DNA of 64,000 bases from NCBI GenBank assembly GCA_020073665.1, contig JAIQEU010000013.1:1-64000 (forward strand), given 5' to 3'. This document shows, piece by piece, positions 37,781 to 46,248 of the stretch (position 1 is the stretch's first letter; every line of letters starts with the position of its first letter). Source of the stretch: Terriglobia bacterium (lineage in GTDB: Bacteria > Acidobacteriota > Terriglobia > Terriglobales > Acidobacteriaceae). The notes beneath the pieces are model-generated. The model searched no databases, was not told the DNA's origin, and was given only the letters and a program-made list of their open reading frames with translations. The translations under genes and the position numbers were made by a program.

Positions 37781-37930
37781 CTCACCACAGAGGCGCAGCA
37801 GACTCACCAGTTTTCGCGCACTGAGAACCTGGAGCCGAGAACTGGTGGCATCTCCGTGGTAGTACCTTGCACCCTCACTGCAACAGCGTTCGCAAATTCT
37901 CCGCTCCTCCGTGTCTCCGTGGTGAATTCC
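37781..37930. repeat. 8-bp CACCACAGAG/CTCCGTGGT repeats between two genes
   Basis: A CACCACAGAGGCGCAG element on the left and TCTCCGTGGT and TCCGTGTCTCCGTGGTGAATTCC on the right are in inverted orientation and span most of the 168-bp gap. They match elements at 39708-39752, 44381-44500 and 54850-54895. Confidence 0.7.
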
Positions 37931-37945
37931 CACTAAAATGGCCAG

Positions 37946-39109
37946 GTGCTGACCACGCACCTGGAGTTCATCCCGGAGCATGACGCGGAGCTGTTCGCTG
38001 CCGTCCCGGCGGCTCCCGCCGTCTTCCTGCTGCGCGGCCAAGATGCCCAATCCGAGCCTTACGTCAGCAAAACTGCCAACCTGCGGCGGCGCTTGCAGCG
38101 TTTGCTCGGTGTTCCGACCGAACACAGCAAGAAACTGAACCTGCGCGACCGCGTCCGAACGGTCGAATACACCCCCACCGGCTCCGACTTCGAATCTGGA
38201 TTCCTGCTCTACCGGCTTCTGCGGACGGCTTTTCCCCAGACTTACGCCAACCGTTTGCGCTTCCGCTTCGCTCCCCTAGTCAAGATGCACATGGAGAACC
38301 AGTATCCGCGTGCGTCCATCACCACCCGGCTGGGCCGCCTGAACGGGCGCTCGCTTTACTACGGGCCGTTTGCCTCGCGCACGGCGGCGGAGAAGTTCGC
38401 CAACGACTCTCTCGACTTCTTCAAGATGCGGCGCTGCGTCGAAGACCTCAATCCCGACCCCAAGTTTCCCGGCTGCATTTATTCCGAAATGAAGATGTGC
38501 CTTGCGCCCTGCTTCAAGGGCTGCAGCGACGAGGAGTACGCCGGAGAAGTCGCCCGGGTGCAGGCCTATTTCGACAGCAACGGCGCCTCCCTGGTGCGCG
38601 AGATCGCAGCCGCGCGCGACGCCGCCTCGGCCAATCTCGAATTCGAGAACGCCGCCGCGCAGCACGCCCGCCTGGAGAAGCTCAAGCCCACACTCAGCCA
38701 ACTGCCGGAGATCGTCCACCGCATCGATCGCCTGGCGGCGGTTGCGGTCCAGCCCAGCCCCTTGTCTGGATGTGTCGCTTTCTTTCGCGTTGATAGGGGG
38801 CGAATTTCCGGTCCGGGACACTTTCCGATTCAGGCCGCGGAGCATACCAAATCGCAATCCATGGAATCGCGGGTGCAGGAAGCGCTCGCCGCCATCCCGG
38901 TGGCTGAGGGGTTGACCGCGATGGAGACCATGGAGCACCTGGCAATCCTGAGGCGCTGGTTCTATCGCGGCAGCCGCGTTGGCGAAATCTTTTTTGCCGA
39001 CGATAAGGGTGCGCTTCCCCTGCGCCGCCTGGTACGCGGCATTTCCCGCGTCTATCGCGGCGAGAAACCAGAGGCTACTACCGCGGAGCCTTCTCCGCAC
39101 CCGGCGTAG
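37946..39109 (+). CDS. Truncated UvrC homologue (GIY-YIG-like N-terminal half only)
   Basis: A 387-residue protein collinear with the N-terminal half of UvrC: a GIY-YIG-like region (about 20-100), then '[20 protein letters not shown]', '[22 protein letters not shown]' (the UvrC cysteine region) and a UvrBC-like helical stretch. The second, RNase H-like, nuclease half is absent. The GIY-YIG active site is degenerate: 'GVY/IYVGKA' positions read 'AVFLL' and '[13 protein letters not shown]', though the downstream Glu and Asn remain. It starts at GTG 37946. A regulatory or accessory role is possible; it is not a complete excinuclease. Confidence 0.8.
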   Translation: MLTTHLEFIPEHDAELFAAVPAAPAVFLLRGQDAQSEPYVSKTANLRRRLQRLLGVPTEHSKKLNLRDRVRTVEYTPTGSDFESGFLLYRLLRTAFPQTYANRLRFRFAPLVKMHMENQYPRASITTRLGRLNGRSLYYGPFASRTAAEKFANDSLDFFKMRRCVEDLNPDPKFPGCIYSEMKMCLAPCFKGCSDEEYAGEVARVQAYFDSNGASLVREIAAARDAASANLEFENAAAQHARLEKLKPTLSQLPEIVHRIDRLAAVAVQPSPLSGCVAFFRVDRGRISGPGHFPIQAAEHTKSQSMESRVQEALAAIPVAEGLTAMETMEHLAILRRWFYRGSRVGEIFFADDKGALPLRRLVRGISRVYRGEKPEATTAEPSPHPA

Positions 39110-39134
39110 CGATAAACTAATCTCGGAGATGGTT

Positions 39135-39620
39135 ATGAAAGCTGCCCCAGACCTCGCACTCCGCCAACACGTTCTCTACCTGCTCGACGGTGGCGGCGCT
39201 CACGCCACATTTGACCAAGTCGTCGCGGGCCTTCCCGCCAAGCTCCGCGGGCGCAAGCCGGGCGGCTACCCCCACACTCCCTGGATGCTGCTTGAGCACA
39301 TGCGCATCGCGCAATGGGACATCCTCGAGTTCAGCCGCAATCCGAAACACCAATCCCCAAATTGGCCGGCGGGCTACTGGCCGAAAGGCGAAGCTCCGCC
39401 CAGCTCTGCCGCGTGGAACAAGAGTATCCAGAGTTTTCGCAAGAACCTGAAAGCCATGCAGCAGCTGGTGAAAAACCCCAAGACCGACCTGTTCGCCCGA
39501 ATTCCCTGGGGTGATGGGCAAACGATATTGCGCGAGGCCCTATTGGTCGCCGACCACAACGCCTATCACCTGGGACAGTTGGTGGATGTTCGAAGGTTGC
39601 TGGGAGCGTGGCCTGGGTAA
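39135..39620 (+). CDS. DinB-fold protein
   Basis: A 161-residue four-helix DinB/YfiT-like protein with candidate metal ligands in '[17 protein letters not shown]' and in '[21 protein letters not shown]' (two His four residues apart). Some homologues are thiol S-transferases acting on bacillithiol or mycothiol; the reaction here is unknown. The ATG at 39135 has GGAG six bases upstream; ATG 39129 abuts the site. It follows the UvrC-like gene by 25 bp and is probably co-transcribed. Confidence 0.87.
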   Translation: MKAAPDLALRQHVLYLLDGGGAHATFDQVVAGLPAKLRGRKPGGYPHTPWMLLEHMRIAQWDILEFSRNPKHQSPNWPAGYWPKGEAPPSSAAWNKSIQSFRKNLKAMQQLVKNPKTDLFARIPWGDGQTILREALLVADHNAYHLGQLVDVRRLLGAWPG

Positions 39621-39705
39621 CTTCTTCCCCACCGACTTACGCGGATGACACGGATCAAGAAGAAAGAAGTTTCCAGTTTCGCAAAGCCGGAAGGCTCTGC
39701 TTTTG

Positions 39706-41265
39706 CTAAGCAGTTTTCTCTGTGTCTCTGTGTCTTTGTGGTGAAACATCGTGCGCCCGTTTACGAAATACTACCCGCACGCCCGCTCTCCAGCGCTCGT
39801 CAATACCCAGCAGCGCCCACTCGATTTCCGGCGAAATGTAGCGCAACAAGGTGTCGGTCGCGGGATGCACATGCAGGGCCGGTGCCACCAGGAATAGCAG
39901 CGGGTCTGCGCTCGACAACTCGCGTCCGGGAAAATAGCCGAACCGCTGGAACTCGCCCCGGGCATGGTGCCACGCCACCCGCGACCAGTAGTCCAGACCC
40001 TGCAGCGGCAGGTGAATATCCTCGTCAGCCTTGAGTTCCACAACCGCCAGCCGGCCGCCGCGCGTGACCGACAACACGTCGATCATGGCGCGATCAGACG
40101 CCGAGAACGCCGGTACCTGGGAATACTGGCAATCCGGGCAAAGGCGTTCGTCCATCGCCGCCAGGTCGGTGATCACCAACGACTCCAGCCAGCGTTCGGG
40201 ATGCAAACGCCACAACGGATGATCGCGCGGTCCCTCCGGATGCCGCACTTCGCCTACACTGCGGACCAACTGCTGAAATGCAGCGGCGTTTTCCGCACAA
40301 AGCACTCTCTCCTCGGCGCCCACGCCAAACACGATTTCCGGCACGCTGTGAAATGATCCCGGCTCCTGCGCCAGCCGCGCCCGTGCGAACTCCAGCCCAT
40401 GACATCGAAACGCCAACTCCCCCGGGGACAGCACTGCAACTTCTGCCTCTGGCATCAACTCACGGATGCGCATGATGGGCGCGGCAAAGCGCTCCCGCGT
40501 GGCCGACTCGTCAGCCGAGTGCACCAGCCGCGTGGCGATGTTTCCGCGATCTGTAATATCCAGTTCTTTCAACTCGTCTGCACGCTCGTCGAATTCGTAC
40601 AACTGCCACTTGGCAGCAGCGCGATTCAGGTGGGCCATGCGCTCGCGCGCCAGCGCCGAACTTGCCGCGGGGAGAAATAACTTCAGTCCCTCTACCACCA
40701 ACTTTCCAGCCTGCGCCAGCCGGCAATTGTCGAGCCACAGGATGCCGAAAGTCAGCGCGGCGTCAATTGAGGCTTGCGTCTCCTGGCAGTTCACACCCAG
40801 CACCGCGAACCCGGTCTGCCCCAGCCGCAGCAGTCCTCGGGTATAAATCGGCCCAAACGACCGCTCCAGGTCGACTGCAGTGCTGAGCCGCGCCACGGTG
40901 AAGCCAGGGAAGCGGCGCTGCAGCACGCGTTGCAGCATTCTTTGATAGGCCGCTCGCGCTGCTCGCCGGGCCGTCGGCGTTCGCCGGTCGCGCTCGCGGC
41001 AGATTTCGAGCTTGGTGGGTCTGCTCTGGCCCAGCCGCTGGACTGCGAGCCGGAGCACATCGTACTTGACGTCCGCCTCCACCACTCGCCGCACCACGTT
41101 CCGCTCCGCCGACCAAAGGTGAAGCAGGCATTTGTTGTGTTCTCCCAGGATGGCGTACTTCGCCTGCGCCAGATCGAACGCTACCGCGCCGTCTTCCACC
41201 ACCACCGCATCCCGCGATCCCGCGAGGAAGTCTTCCACGGTGTATACGAGCGTTTCGGGAGTCAC
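39706..41265 (-). CDS. Unknown 519-residue protein with PD-(D/E)XK nuclease-like motif
   Basis: I do not recognise the family. The first 390 residues look like an alpha/beta protein without signal peptide or membrane helices. Around residue 393-425 the sequence 'AMIDVLSVTRGGRLAVVELKADED' and 'IHLPLQGLDYW' gives Asp396, Glu410-x-Lys412 and Gln422, the spacing of a restriction-endonuclease-like core. A lone CxxC ('LCPDCQ') precedes it. The last 14 residues ('DVSPQRHRDTEKTA') are encoded by an 8-bp repeat array that also supplies the stop. It is divergent from tldD and has no adjacent methylase or defence gene. Confidence 0.75.
   Translation of the reverse strand: MTPETLVYTVEDFLAGSRDAVVVEDGAVAFDLAQAKYAILGEHNKCLLHLWSAERNVVRRVVEADVKYDVLRLAVQRLGQSRPTKLEICRERDRRTPTARRAARAAYQRMLQRVLQRRFPGFTVARLSTAVDLERSFGPIYTRGLLRLGQTGFAVLGVNCQETQASIDAALTFGILWLDNCRLAQAGKLVVEGLKLFLPAASSALARERMAHLNRAAAKWQLYEFDERADELKELDITDRGNIATRLVHSADESATRERFAAPIMRIRELMPEAEVAVLSPGELAFRCHGLEFARARLAQEPGSFHSVPEIVFGVGAEERVLCAENAAAFQQLVRSVGEVRHPEGPRDHPLWRLHPERWLESLVITDLAAMDERLCPDCQYSQVPAFSASDRAMIDVLSVTRGGRLAVVELKADEDIHLPLQGLDYWSRVAWHHARGEFQRFGYFPGRELSSADPLLFLVAPALHVHPATDTLLRYISPEIEWALLGIDERWRAGVRVVFRKRAHDVSPQRHRDTEKTA
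39708..39752. repeat. 8-bp array TCTCTGTG at the 3' end of the nuclease-like gene
   Basis: TCTCTGTG, TCTCTGTG, TCTTTGTG and GTGAAAC in tandem. On the minus strand it is translated as the C-terminus of the nuclease-like protein. Confidence 0.85.
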
Positions 41266-41443
41266 GCAGGAATTGTTTCAAGCGCCTCAGCGCACGTCTG
41301 TGACGGGTGACCGCCGCGGCCGTAGTGCCGGCAGCCTGAACTGAGCGGAGTCGAGGAGTCTCACCGGCCACGATGCATCCGCCCGTGTGGGATAATGAAT
41401 TACCCCCTGGAGCCTTTTCCCTCCCTGGGGTCATCTAACCAAC

Positions 41444-42895
41444 GTGGATAAAAACAAGTTCTTCTTTCAGCATTACGGCCTGACCGAGCGCGATCTCGAT
41501 CGCTACCTGGCAGCAGCTCTCTCGGCAGGTGGAGACTACGCTGATCTTTATTTCGAGTATCTGTCGTCCACCTCGCTCATGGTGGATGAGTCGATGGTGA
41601 AATCGGCGTCGCAGGGCATCTCGGCGGGCTGCGGCGTGCGCGTGATCTCCGGCGAACGCACGGGATACGCCTACACCGACGATCTTTCTCCACAACGCAT
41701 TCTGCACGCGGCACGCACCGCAGCTTTGATCGCCAGTGGCCCGGCTAAAACTCCGGTGGCCGGCTTCCAGGAAAAACCGGCTCGCAGTTTGTATCCGGTA
41801 ACGCTCCCCTCGGTGGACGCCGAGATCACGGCGAAAGTCGAACTGGTGATGCGCGCCGACCAGGCTGCCCGCGCTTACGATCCCCGCATCAAGGAAGTTC
41901 GTGCCAGCTACGCCGACGAACTGCGCAACATCCTGGTGGTCGGCTCGGACGGCACCTTTGCCGAGGACACACAACCACTGGCCCGCCTGAACGTTGGCTG
42001 CATTGCCAAAACCGACGGCAATTCCGCTCGCGGCAGTTCCGGCGGCGGTGGCCGGGTCGCCCTTGATTTCTTTTTCGGCGAGAAGACTCCGGAGTTTTTC
42101 GCCAAGGAATCCGCTCGCCAGGCCATCTTGCAACTCGACGCCCGCGAAGCTCCGGCGGGCGATATGGAAGTCGTGCTCGGACCCGGCTGGCCCGGCGTGC
42201 TGCTGCACGAAGCTGTTGGTCATGGCCTGGAAGCCGACTTCAACCGCAAGCAGACTTCCGCTTTTGCTGGCCTGATTGGCAAGCGCGTGGCCAGCGAGAG
42301 GTGCACGGTAGTCGACAACGGCACCATGCCGTGGCGCCGGGGCTCGCTGAATGTGGACGACGAAGGCCAGCCCACACAGAACACGGTGCTCATCGAAAAG
42401 GGCATCCTTAAGGGATACCTGAGCGACAAGCTCTCATCGCGCCTGATGGGAGTCGCCGATACCGGCAACGGCCGCCGCGAGAGCTACGAGCACATCCCCA
42501 TGCCGCGCATGACCAACACCTACATGCTGGCTGGAGAAGACGCTCCTGAAGACATCATCCGCTCGGTCAAGCACGGCGTGTATGCGGTGAATTTTGGTGG
42601 AGGCCAGGTCGATATTACCAACGGCAAGTTCGTCTTCTCGGCGTCCGAGGCGTACCTGATTGAAGACGGCCAAATCACTGCGCCGATCAAAGGCGCGACC
42701 CTGATCGGCAACGGGCCCGACGTGCTGACCCGCGTGTCGATGGTCGGAAACGACTTGAAGCTCGATGAAGGCGTGGGCACCTGCGGCAAAGATGGCCAAG
42801 CCGTGCCGGTGGGCGTGGGCATACCAACCATCAAAGTGGATCGCCTGACCGTAGGCGGCACCGCCAAGAAGGATGTTGGCGGGTTCATGCAGTAA
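41444..42895 (+). CDS. tldD: Metalloprotease TldD
   Basis: TldD forms a heterodimer with TldE (PmbA) that degrades unfolded peptides and matures some modified peptides such as microcins. The 483-residue protein carries the zinc motif 'LLHEAVGHGLEADFNRK' (HExxxH), 'GTMPWRRGSLNVDDEGQPTQNT' and 'ESYEHIPMPRMTNTYM'. It starts at GTG 41444. A partner gene of the right type begins 88 bp downstream, so the heterodimer is encoded here. The gap upstream carries a degenerate CTGAGCGGAGTCGAGGAG element. Confidence 0.97.
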   Translation: MDKNKFFFQHYGLTERDLDRYLAAALSAGGDYADLYFEYLSSTSLMVDESMVKSASQGISAGCGVRVISGERTGYAYTDDLSPQRILHAARTAALIASGPAKTPVAGFQEKPARSLYPVTLPSVDAEITAKVELVMRADQAARAYDPRIKEVRASYADELRNILVVGSDGTFAEDTQPLARLNVGCIAKTDGNSARGSSGGGGRVALDFFFGEKTPEFFAKESARQAILQLDAREAPAGDMEVVLGPGWPGVLLHEAVGHGLEADFNRKQTSAFAGLIGKRVASERCTVVDNGTMPWRRGSLNVDDEGQPTQNTVLIEKGILKGYLSDKLSSRLMGVADTGNGRRESYEHIPMPRMTNTYMLAGEDAPEDIIRSVKHGVYAVNFGGGQVDITNGKFVFSASEAYLIEDGQITAPIKGATLIGNGPDVLTRVSMVGNDLKLDEGVGTCGKDGQAVPVGVGIPTIKVDRLTVGGTAKKDVGGFMQ

Positions 42896-42924
42896 GCGTG
42901 GCCCTACAAGCGGGCCTCAAGAAA

Positions 42925-43032
42925 ACTTGTCATCCTGAGCGAAGCGAAGGACCTGCGGTTCAATCGGCAATCGAAAATTGAAAATGCCTGAGACCCAACT
43001 GGAAACTGGAAACCCGAAACTGGAAACTGACC
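42925..43032. repeat. CATCCTGAGCGAAGCGAAGGACC element and heptad arrays before and inside pmbA
   Basis: From left to right: CATCCTGAGCGAAGCGAAGG (42931-42950), CAATCGG/CAATCGA/AAATTGA/AAATGCC heptads (42961-42988) and CTGGAAA/CTGGAAA/CCCGAAA/CTGGAAA heptads (42998-43028). The second array contains the only plausible pmbA ATG, and the third encodes residues of its N-terminus. Confidence 0.8.
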
Positions 43033-44372
43033 TGAGGGACCTTGCCCAGGACCTTGTCCGCCGCGCCATGGCGGGCGGGGCCACGGCGGCGGAGTGCGTG
43101 GTCCGCGAGGGCGATGAATTCTCCACTGTCGTACGCCTGGGACAGGTCGAGACACTAAAAGAATCCGGCTCCAAGGCAGTTGGCGTGCGTGTGTTTCACG
43201 GCCAGCGCGCGGCCAGCACTTACTCCAGCGACTTCTCGCGCGAAGGGCTCGATCGTATGCTGAAGTCCGCGCTGGAGCTGGCCAAGATCACCTCCGAAGA
43301 CCCTTTCTCCGGCATTCCTGAGCCTGCTCAGCTGGGCTCGATCTCTGGCGACCTCGATCTCTACTACACCGACGTCTATTCGCTGCCCGGCGAAGAGCGC
43401 ATCAGCTACGCGCGCCGGGCCGAAAAGGCCGCGCTCGATTACGATCCGCGCATAAAGAACTCCGAGGGCGGTTCCTTCGACGCCGCCACCGGCCACAAGG
43501 TGTTGGCGAACTCGCATGGATTTGTGGGCGAGTACCGCCGGTCGTATTGTTCGGTCGCCGCCGTTCCCATCGCGCAGACCGAAGCCGGTGCCATGCAGCG
43601 CGATTACTGGTTCTCGGTAGCGCGTAGCCTGGGGCGTCTGGAGTCTCCCGAACACGTGGGCACAGTGGCCGCACAGCGCACCTTGCGCCGCCTGGGTGCC
43701 CGCAAGGTGAAAACCGCGCGCGTGCCCGTGGTGCTCGACCCCATGGTCGCCAGCTCCATGCTCGAACATATCTTCGAAGGAGTGAATGGCGACTCCGTCT
43801 ACCGGGGCGCGTCATTCCTCGCTGGCAAGCTGGGCGAGAAAATCGCCGGCGACCAGGTCACCGTCATCGACGACGGCACCATGTCCGGCGGCTTCGGTAC
43901 CAGCCCGTTTGACGGCGAAGGCGTGCCGACACAGCGCACGGTCGTGATCGAAAATGGTGTCCTCAAGTCGTATCTGTTGAACACCTACACCGCGAAGAAG
44001 CTTGGCCTGCAGACTACGGCCAACGCGTCACGCGGACTGGCCGGCACTCCGGGGATCGGGCCGGGCAACTACTTCTTGCAGCCGGGAACAAAGACTCCGA
44101 AAGAAATCATTAGCGGGATTTCCGAAGGCCTGTACCTGACTGAGTTCCTCGGCCACGGTGCCAACCTGGTGACTGGCGACTACTCCCGCGGCGCTTCCGG
44201 CCTCTGGATTTCCGGCGGAGAGCTGGCTTACCCAGTCGAGGAAATTACCGTCGCCGGAAATTTGAAGGAGATTTTCTTCAACATTTCCGAGATCGGCAAC
44301 GACCTGGAATTCCGCGGCGCCGTGGCCTGCCCAACCATTCGCATCGACGGCCTCATCGTGGGCGGCGAGTAG
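42984..44372 (+). CDS. pmbA: Metalloprotease partner TldE (PmbA)
   Basis: The non-zinc subunit partner of TldD. The 462-residue protein has the PmbA layout: 'ECVVREGDEFSTVVRLGQVETLKESG' in the N-terminal domain, 'GVRVFHGQRAASTYSSDFS', 'PVVLDPMVASSML', 'FDGEGVPTQRTVVIENGVL' and 'TGDYSRGASGLWISGGELAYPVEEITVAGNL' across the C-terminal core; there is no HExxxH. The only start upstream of the homology is an ATG (or TTG two codons earlier) within repeat DNA, so residues about 4-14 are repeat-encoded. It follows tldD on the same strand. Confidence 0.94.
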   Translation: MPETQLETGNPKLETDLRDLAQDLVRRAMAGGATAAECVVREGDEFSTVVRLGQVETLKESGSKAVGVRVFHGQRAASTYSSDFSREGLDRMLKSALELAKITSEDPFSGIPEPAQLGSISGDLDLYYTDVYSLPGEERISYARRAEKAALDYDPRIKNSEGGSFDAATGHKVLANSHGFVGEYRRSYCSVAAVPIAQTEAGAMQRDYWFSVARSLGRLESPEHVGTVAAQRTLRRLGARKVKTARVPVVLDPMVASSMLEHIFEGVNGDSVYRGASFLAGKLGEKIAGDQVTVIDDGTMSGGFGTSPFDGEGVPTQRTVVIENGVLKSYLLNTYTAKKLGLQTTANASRGLAGTPGIGPGNYFLQPGTKTPKEIISGISEGLYLTEFLGHGANLVTGDYSRGASGLWISGGELAYPVEEITVAGNLKEIFFNISEIGNDLEFRGAVACPTIRIDGLIVGGE

Positions 44373-44380
44373 AGGCTTTT

Positions 44381-44500
44381 TCACCACACCGACACAGAAA
44401 AACGTCACAAAACGTAAACGCAGATTTTCCAGGGCCGGTCAGCGTGGATCGGTGGCAAGGACTTTATTCTCTGTGTCTCTGCGCCTCTGCGGTGAATTCC
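44381..44500. repeat. 8-bp repeat elements after pmbA
   Basis: TCACCACACCGACACAG at the left and TCTGTGTC/TCTGCGCC/TCTGCGGT at the right form an inverted pair around a CGCAGATTTTCC...GTGGATCGGTGG stretch. The 162-bp gap otherwise shows nothing. Confidence 0.7.
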
Positions 44501-44534
44501 TTCTGGCCCATCCACGAGTAGTACAATCCCATCC

Positions 44535-45035
44535 ATGGACGGCTTAATCCAGCCATCTCCTGCACAGGAATCCGAGTCCAACTGGCGTCCCATTCTGCTG
44601 GGTGTCGGGCTGGTGGTAGTAGTGGTGGCGGTGATCGCCGTGCTGTTGCGCGAGCAACCCAAAGGCCCTGCCAACCCGCATCCCTACGCGGTCAACATTA
44701 AGTTGTCAGATCTGAAAATGAGTGCGGCACAGAACTTTGTCGGCGCCAGCGTGACCTACCTCGACGGCACTGTAACCAACGCCGGCGACAAGACCGTGAC
44801 CCAAGCCACGGTGCACCTCACCTTCAAGGACTCCATGGGACAGGTCGCCCAGCTCGAAGACGTCCCCCTGCGCGTGCTGCAGACCAGCGGCCCCTACCCC
44901 GATACCCAGAACCTGACGGCCTCGCCGCTGGCCCCCGGCCAGAGCAAACCCTTCCGCCTGACTCTAGAGCACGTCTCCGCCGACTGGAACCGCGAGTACC
45001 CCCTAATGCAGGTGATGGACGTGACCGTAAAGTAG
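44535..45035 (+). CDS. Membrane-anchored protein with extracytoplasmic beta domain, unknown function
   Basis: A 166-residue protein: a 20-residue cytoplasmic N-terminus, one strong membrane helix ('RPILLGVGLVVVVVAVIAVLL'-like, about 19-40), then a 120-residue domain of alternating beta-type sequence ('GASVTYLDGTVTNAGDKTVTQ', 'ATVHLTFKDSMGQVA') resembling FxLYD/DUF2393-type domains found outside the membrane. No catalytic motif is seen. It lies between pmbA and selD without tight coupling to either. Confidence 0.75.
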   Translation: MDGLIQPSPAQESESNWRPILLGVGLVVVVVAVIAVLLREQPKGPANPHPYAVNIKLSDLKMSAAQNFVGASVTYLDGTVTNAGDKTVTQATVHLTFKDSMGQVAQLEDVPLRVLQTSGPYPDTQNLTASPLAPGQSKPFRLTLEHVSADWNREYPLMQVMDVTVK

Positions 45036-45077
45036 CGCCGGCTCTCGCGATTGCGTTGCTGCTTGTCTTTGCCTTCC

Positions 45078-45101
45078 TCGGTACTCAGTACTCGGTACTC
45101 C
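45078..45101. repeat. Heptad array (TACTCGG unit) upstream of selD
   Basis: TACTCAG, TACTCGG and TACTCCT units end seven bases before the selD ATG and so occupy the position of a ribosome-binding site; no Shine-Dalgarno sequence is visible. Confidence 0.8.
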
Positions 45102-45107
45102 TTTACA

Positions 45108-46244
45108 ATGTCGTTCGTGGCTGAGAACAAACCATTCCGCCTCACGGAGTCGGTGAAAGCTGCGGGTTGAGCGTCCAAGCTGAGTCCGGCGGTGCTGGAC
45201 ACGGTGCTTGGGAAATTAGCCCGGCAACATGACCCGAACGTACTAGTCGGCTTCGATCACGCCGACGACGCCGGAGTGTATCAACTCACGCCTGCGACCG
45301 CGCTGGTGCAAACCGTAGACTTCTTCACACCCATCGTTGATGACCCGTACACTTTCGGGCAGATCGCCGCTACCAACGCTCTGAGCGACGTGTACGCCAT
45401 GGGCGGACGGCCACTTACTTCACTCGCCCTGGTCTGCTTCCCGGAGAAAGGCGACTTGGAAATTCTTGAGCGGATTCTCGCGGGTGGCCTGTCCAAGATG
45501 ATGGAGGCCAACTGCACCGTGGTTGGCGGCCACAGCATCCGAGATGACGAGACTAAGTTCGGATACTCGGTCACGGGGTTGATCGATCCCGGCAAAGTCC
45601 TCGCCAACCAAGGCGCACAGCCCGGTGACCACCTGCTATTCACCAAAGCGCTAGGCACGGGAGTGATCTCGACCGCCATAAAGAAGGGAACCGCCAGGCA
45701 GGAGTGGATCGATGCCGCAGTGAAGTCAATGACGACGCTGAACAAAGCTGCTGCCGAAGTGATCACCACCGGCCGTGTGGGGACGGGCGTCTCGCCCGTC
45801 CAAGCGGAGCGCAGCTCCGCCACTGACGACCGACGACTGACGACTGACGACTCCTTTTCCGTCCACGCCCTCACCGACATCACCGGCTTCGGCCTGATCG
45901 GACACGCCCGTGAGATGGCGCTGGCCTCCAATGTCAGCCTGGTCTTCTACTCCGGCAGAATCTCGGTTCTCGAAGGCGCCCTGGAGTGCGTTCGCGCCGG
46001 AAACATCCCAGGCGGCCTCAAAGCCAACCGTGAATTCGCCGAGTGCCTGGTCGGATACGAGGGTGCAATCAGCGATGATCTGAAAACTCTTCTCTTCGAC
46101 CCCCAAACGGCTGGTGGTCTGCTGATCTCGGTAGCCCCCGAAGACGCCGCCGAACTCACCCGCGCTCTCAACGCTGCTGGTGTCCCTGCCGTCGAAATCG
46201 GCGAAGTCCTGCCGCCCGCCAAACCCCTCATTACGATCCGATAG
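45108..46244 (+). CDS. selD: Selenide, water dikinase with in-frame UGA (probable selenoprotein)
   Basis: SelD makes selenophosphate from selenide and ATP. The frame runs from the ATG at 45108 through TGA at codon 21 (45168-45170) to 46244. The TGA is in 'KAAG-U-ASKLSP', exactly where SelD has its catalytic Cys or Sec ('GAGC/U' before 'K-x-SP'). Only translation through UGA restores both the active site and the Lys that follows. A candidate SECIS hairpin starts two bases after it. 'DDAGVYQL', 'TDFFTPIVDDPYTFG'-type 'VDFFTPIVDDPYTFGQIAA' and 'VGGHSIRDDE' follow. Residues about 223-249 are a repeat-encoded insertion. An annotation starting at 45192 would lose the active site. Confidence 0.93.
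45173..45200 (+). promoter_or_regulatory. Candidate bacterial SECIS element in selD
   Basis: GTCC-A-AGC pairs with GCT-GGAC (seven pairs, one bulged A), beginning two bases after the UGA. Within the 13-base loop, CC/GG can close an apical loop GGC whose first base is 17 bases past the UGA. A G near the start of a small apical loop at this distance fits the known SelB-binding pattern. The folding is manual. Confidence 0.65.
45774..45853. repeat. Composite repeat inserted in selD
   Basis: GTGTGGGGACGGGCGTCTCG...CCCGTCC and GAGCGCAGCTC (as at 33365-33410) are followed directly by five heptads of CCACTGA/CGACCGA/CGACTGA type. Together they add about 27 codons without a stop. Confidence 0.85.
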
Positions 46245-46248
46245 GTAT

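Noticed and set aside
45108-45191. selD read as a pseudogene with a premature stop
   Set aside because: The TGA falls on the one codon where SelD naturally has Sec or Cys, conserved sequence continues on both sides in frame, and a hairpin follows. Recoding is a better explanation than decay.
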